A DNA stretch of 9,432 nt from Rhizobium sp. Q54 (GTDB taxonomy: Bacteria > Pseudomonadota > Alphaproteobacteria > Rickettsiales > UBA1997), in the NCBI GenBank assembly GCA_945865745.1, contig CAMBFP010000038.1:1-9432 (forward strand), read 5' to 3'. The translations under genes were made by a program, and so were the position numbers. Positions 6,253 through 9,432 of the stretch are shown here, one piece after another (the first letter of the stretch is position 1; every line of letters begins with the position of its first letter). The notes below the pieces were generated by a model. That model did no database searches. It saw only the letters and a program-made list of their open reading frames with translations, and was not told where the DNA came from.

Positions 6253-9030
6253 TTGTCAGCAAGAGCTACCTACTCACAGAAAATTTCTTATTACGTCGCC
6301 ATTTTCCTTTTTGGCCGCAATAAACTTTATCGCCAAAAACTAGAATTGCGCAGTCGCGCTGATCCAACCTACCCAAAAAGATTCTACAAAATATGTAAGC
6401 GTCACCAGAAATTTGTGCAAAGGAGATTTCAGCAACAGAATCTTGACCTCGCTAGATCTTACAATTTTTTTTCTCGAATCTTGATGGCTCTAGTATTGGC
6501 CTGGTTTGTCTTCAACGGCTTCATGGTCAATGCTGAATTTCAGCGCAATCTTAATCGTCAAATCAGATTCCAAACATCTACAATTGAGCAGGCGACTTCA
6601 TCATTAATGAGCGCCGTCGACAATTATCTAAATTACGTCGGCGACAAATTGCTTGCCCTCAAACAGGAACAAAATCTCACAACAATCGCCGCCTTCTCCA
6701 GAAAAACTACAAGTCTTGACGCCTTACAAAAAAACGTCTCTTCTTGGATTCGCATGAGCTTCGTCGACAAGAATGGGAAAATTATTATCGCCGCCGGCAA
6801 TATTCTCAAAAAACCTCTCGATCCACCAGAATATTTTAACATCCCTCAAGTTATGCAGGATCATGCTTGGCGTATGAGGATCGGAAAAATAACTCATGTT
6901 GAAAATACGCTTTCATCTTACGAAGTTTTGCCTGTAGCGATGCGCATCGATTACGACAATTTTAAAACCATAGGAACTTTCATCGCGCAAGTTCCAATCG
7001 AAGTGATTCAGCGCCAAGTCGATTGGGTTTTTAATGATGAAGATATCTGCTACATCACAGTTAATTTCGATTACGATTTGATCGCCAAATCACAGAGTAT
7101 GCAGAGTGAAAATTTCAACAAAGAAACCCTAAAATCTACTGGCATCCTAGACAGCATTATCGCCAATCCGACTCAGCTTAGCAACCAACCTCTGCCACAA
7201 AAATTTCAAATCGGTCAATGTAATTTTACCAATTACCAAAAAACTCTGAGCTACAATTTAGTCACCGTCGTTGGCTTTCATAGAGGTCAAATGATTAGAA
7301 ACCTGGGCTTTCAATTATTAATTTCTGTTGGTCAATCAATCGTGCTTACGGCGATGTTCTTGATCTTAATTTACTTTTTTCGCCGCAACAAAATTAATCC
7401 ATTCGTTCGCGAATTAACTAAATCAAAAGTTGCCGCCGAGTCAGCCAATGTAGCGAAAAGCCAATTCCTTTCCAACATGAGTCACGAGCTGCGCACGCCG
7501 ATGAATGGAATTATTGGAATGAGTCAGGCTCTAACTGATTCAGGCATCTTGAAGGGAGAAGAGCTCGAGCAAGTAAACACGATTTATCGCTCTTCCGAGG
7601 CCCTGCTTGTAATACTCAATGACATTCTCAATTTCTCCAAAATCGAAGCACGAAAAATTGTCATTGAGTCTGTAGTTTTTGACATTCGCGATTTAATCGA
7701 AGACGTCGCCAACCTAATGTTTTCAAATGCTGGCAACAAAGGCTTAGAAATTATTACCCACATTGATGAAGCCGTACCCTCATCATTAATCGGTGATTCC
7801 GGCAGAATTAGACAAGTGATGACCAACCTCATCAACAACGCCATCAAATTCACTTACTACGGAGAAATTTTTATCGAAATCAAACTCAAGAAAACTCAGG
7901 GCAATCTATTCTTTATCAAATTTAACATCAGCGACAGCGGCATCGGAATTCCAACCGAAAAAATTTCAACCATGTTTACAGCCTTCACTCAGGTCGACAT
8001 GTCAACCACCAGAAAATATGGCGGCACCGGCCTTGGTCTTTCGATTTGTAAAGAATTAGTTGGAGTCATGAATGGCTCAATCGGCGTCAATAGTGAGCAA
8101 TCTAAGGGCTCGAATTTCTGGTTTGTGCTTCCATTGCAAATGACCGAATCAGACTTGGATGACGATTACTCCGAACAACAAAAAAAGCTCATCGGTAAAA
8201 AAATTGCTTATATCGAAAATAATGCCGTCGCTGCCAAAGTTTTCGGAAATTATTTTGATCAATTAAAGCTAGAGAGACAAATCATCAGCATCCCAACCGA
8301 CTTCGAGCAAATGTTGCTACGCATTGATTTTGTAATTTCAGAATTAAGCAAACTAAAAACCCTTGATGCAATTCTTATCAGCAACAACGCTCAAACAAAA
8401 CTAGACATGGTAAGGCTTGCCGAGGCATTAAAAAATAATGAACAACTAAAAAATATACCGCTGATTTTGATGATTTCCGTTCGCGACAAAATCTTGATTC
8501 CAAAGAAAAAGTTAGAGTTATTCGATCAGATCGTAATCAAGACAATCAAGAAAAAGCGCTTACTGCTTGCATTACTTTCCGCGCTAAAAATCGAGTACGA
8601 AAAAGAAGTGGAAGAGACCTTCGCAAGCAACGAGATTTTTGATGGAAAACGTCGTCTCAGTGTTTTGCTTTGCGAAGATAATGAGGTAAACATGAAAGTA
8701 GTGTCGACTCTTCTAAGACGGATCGGCATCAATCCCGACCTAGCTGAAAATGGTCAGGAAGCAGTTAATAAATTTCTGCACGTTAAGTATGATGTCATTT
8801 TAATGGATTGCATGATGCCAGTAATAGACGGATTTGAAACCACTAAAAAAATTCGTGAAATTGAAAAAGAACAAGCCATTACCAAGCCAACTTTAATTTT
8901 TGCACTCACTGCAAATGTTGGTGAGGATGACAGAAGAAAATGCCTCGCTAGTGGCATGAATGACTTTATTCCAAAGCCAATCAAACGCGAAATGCTGGAA
9001 GAAATGTTTAAGAAATGGAAACAAATTTAA
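6253..9030 (+). CDS. Membrane hybrid sensor histidine kinase with pseudo-receiver and receiver domains
   Basis: This 925-residue inner-membrane kinase should detect a periplasmic signal and autophosphorylate. Order: a basic cytoplasmic N-terminus (1-75); TM1 about 76-93; a periplasmic sensor region about 95-350 that may be Cache-like; TM2 about 354-376; HisKA with H411 in SNMSHELRTPMNG; the HATPase domain with the N box (QVMTNLINNAIKF, N529), G1 (DSGIGIP, 561-567), F box (FTAFTQVD) and G2 (YGGTGLGLS, 589-597). A degenerate receiver (about 648-780) has Ser710 at the expected phospho-Asp position. The final receiver (about 800-925) is intact: E808/D809, D852 in ILMDCMMP, T886 and K908. It has no Hpt domain, so D852 probably feeds the separate Hpt protein. 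An in-frame stop at 6241 makes the TTG at 6253 the first possible start; the first ATG (6484) falls inside TM1 and would give a shorter but still membrane-anchored protein. It overlaps cyaY by one base. Confidence 0.92.
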   Translation: MSARATYSQKISYYVAIFLFGRNKLYRQKLELRSRADPTYPKRFYKICKRHQKFVQRRFQQQNLDLARSYNFFSRILMALVLAWFVFNGFMVNAEFQRNLNRQIRFQTSTIEQATSSLMSAVDNYLNYVGDKLLALKQEQNLTTIAAFSRKTTSLDALQKNVSSWIRMSFVDKNGKIIIAAGNILKKPLDPPEYFNIPQVMQDHAWRMRIGKITHVENTLSSYEVLPVAMRIDYDNFKTIGTFIAQVPIEVIQRQVDWVFNDEDICYITVNFDYDLIAKSQSMQSENFNKETLKSTGILDSIIANPTQLSNQPLPQKFQIGQCNFTNYQKTLSYNLVTVVGFHRGQMIRNLGFQLLISVGQSIVLTAMFLILIYFFRRNKINPFVRELTKSKVAAESANVAKSQFLSNMSHELRTPMNGIIGMSQALTDSGILKGEELEQVNTIYRSSEALLVILNDILNFSKIEARKIVIESVVFDIRDLIEDVANLMFSNAGNKGLEIITHIDEAVPSSLIGDSGRIRQVMTNLINNAIKFTYYGEIFIEIKLKKTQGNLFFIKFNISDSGIGIPTEKISTMFTAFTQVDMSTTRKYGGTGLGLSICKELVGVMNGSIGVNSEQSKGSNFWFVLPLQMTESDLDDDYSEQQKKLIGKKIAYIENNAVAAKVFGNYFDQLKLERQIISIPTDFEQMLLRIDFVISELSKLKTLDAILISNNAQTKLDMVRLAEALKNNEQLKNIPLILMISVRDKILIPKKKLELFDQIVIKTIKKKRLLLALLSALKIEYEKEVEETFASNEIFDGKRRLSVLLCEDNEVNMKVVSTLLRRIGINPDLAENGQEAVNKFLHVKYDVILMDCMMPVIDGFETTKKIREIEKEQAITKPTLIFALTANVGEDDRRKCLASGMNDFIPKPIKREMLEEMFKKWKQI

Positions 9031-9401
9031 TGTTAGAAAAAGACTTTTACCAACTCTGCGAATCATCTCTAATTAAGCTTTCTGAAGCAATAGAAGCCGC
9101 CGATAAAAACTCACAACTTGACGTCGAATATTCCGATGGAATTTTGGAAGTTGTAATCACTGTGAGCAAAAAAACTTACATCATCAACCGCAATTCTGGT
9201 AATCAAAAAATTTGGTATTCTTCGCCTTTTTCTGGCGCTGATTATTTTTCTTTTGATGAAAAAACGAAGGATTGGCGAGATGTCAAAGGCGATGAATTAG
9301 AACAAAAATTATTCTCCGAACTCTCCCACGTTATCCCCCATGGCATCCCCCATGTCATCTCCCATGCCATCTCCGCGAAGGCGGAGATCCAGGAGAATTA
9401 A
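9030..9401 (+). CDS. cyaY: CyaY, bacterial frataxin (iron-binding regulator of Fe-S assembly)
   Basis: Frataxin/CyaY binds iron and the cysteine desulfurase IscS and modulates Fe-S cluster assembly in the cytoplasm. The 123-residue protein has an acidic first helix (FYQLCESSLIKLSEAIEAAD), strands DVEYSDGILEVVI and TYIINRN, and the family hallmark QKIWYSSPFSGADYFSF (59-75) with W82. A final helix ends near LFSEL (94-98). CyaY proteins usually stop about here, near 105 residues. The last ~25 residues, from S99, are instead encoded by a 12-bp tandem repeat and part of a palindromic repeat, giving a run of (P/S)-H-x-I units. The conserved core is complete, so activity is likely. The ATG at 9030 overlaps the kinase stop (TAATG), suggesting translational coupling; an ATG at 9015 inside the kinase gene would add five residues and is less likely. 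Confidence 0.92.
   Translation: MLEKDFYQLCESSLIKLSEAIEAADKNSQLDVEYSDGILEVVITVSKKTYIINRNSGNQKIWYSSPFSGADYFSFDEKTKDWRDVKGDELEQKLFSELSHVIPHGIPHVISHAISAKAEIQEN
9325..9372. repeat. Four tandem 12-bp units inside the cyaY 3' end
   Basis: The units are CCCACGTTATCC, CCCATGGCATCC, CCCATGTCATCT and CCCATGCCATCT, back to back and in frame with cyaY. Each encodes four residues with His and Ile at fixed places (HVI, HGI, HVI, HAI). The repeat abuts the palindrome at 9369-9388 and is probably part of the same element. Confidence 0.85.
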
Positions 9402-9432
9402 AAACTTACTCTGAGCCTTCCATCCTGGATCC
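9369..9432. repeat. Dispersed-type palindromic repeat at the cyaY 3' end, cut by the window edge
   Basis: ATCTCCGC and GCGGAGAT (9369-9376, 9381-9388) form a perfect 8-bp stem around GAAG. GATCCAGGA (9386-9394) is repeated inverted as TCCTGGATC (9423-9431). On the minus strand one frame reads WISAFAEM, very like the WIPAFAGM peptide read from widespread intergenic palindromic repeats of proteobacteria. The hairpin could also help end the kinase-cyaY transcript, but no T tract follows. The copy number in this genome cannot be seen from one window. Confidence 0.7.

Noticed and set aside
6419..6425. AAAGGAG, a good Shine-Dalgarno match inside the kinase 5' region
   Set aside because: The next in-frame start codon (TTG 6481 or ATG 6484) is more than 50 bases away, far beyond the working distance.
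9028..9032. Kinase-CyaY junction as a fusion or frameshift
   Set aside because: The kinase receiver domain and CyaY are each complete, and TAATG is a normal overlap.

Overview
The window is AT-rich DNA from a Gram-negative bacterium. It encodes a TonB-dependent outer-membrane receptor, a periplasmic YfiR-type protein, the MEP-pathway enzyme IspH and a bacterial frataxin (CyaY). Together with a 3'-terminal palindromic repeat of a kind common in proteobacterial genomes, this points to a proteobacterium. An alphaproteobacterial, perhaps host-associated lineage is my guess, not a demonstrated assignment. Eight protein genes are supported. No rRNA, tRNA, CRISPR array or insertion sequence was seen, and no gene-free stretch exceeds 300 bases.

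Layout. Positions 1-241 are gene-free upstream DNA, followed by an unrecognised two-helix membrane protein (242-1342, +). It converges on ispH (1385-2317, -). Behind ispH lies a 181-base spacer with two strong hairpins (2408-2445 and 2457-2484). Next is a tight minus-strand operon, read from 6120 down to 2499: a LuxI/FeeM-like GNAT acyltransferase, a TonB-dependent receptor, a YfiR/DUF4154 periplasmic protein and a stand-alone Hpt phosphotransfer protein. The gene gaps are 7, 17 and 1 bases. A 132-base divergent region with two overlapping candidate promoters separates this operon from a 925-codon hybrid sensor kinase (6253-9030, +). cyaY (9030-9401) follows, its start overlapping the kinase stop codon. 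The cyaY 3' end runs into a 12-bp tandem repeat and a palindromic repeat that continues to the window edge.

How the genes may work together (inference). The divergent block looks like one signalling locus. The acyltransferase would make a small acylated molecule. The TonB receptor would bind or import that molecule or another ligand, and YfiR would act in the periplasm. The hybrid kinase, with a large periplasmic sensor region, would start a His-Asp-His relay ending at the separate Hpt protein. No terminal DNA-binding response regulator is present, so the output lies elsewhere. Receptor, YfiR and kinase neighbourhoods are known to me from other proteobacteria; joining them to an acyl-signal-synthase-like enzyme and an Hpt is the unusual part. 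The frataxin gene and TonB receptor leave open an iron-related role instead.

Two general oddities: none of the eight starts has a good Shine-Dalgarno sequence, and two genes seem to start with GTG or TTG.
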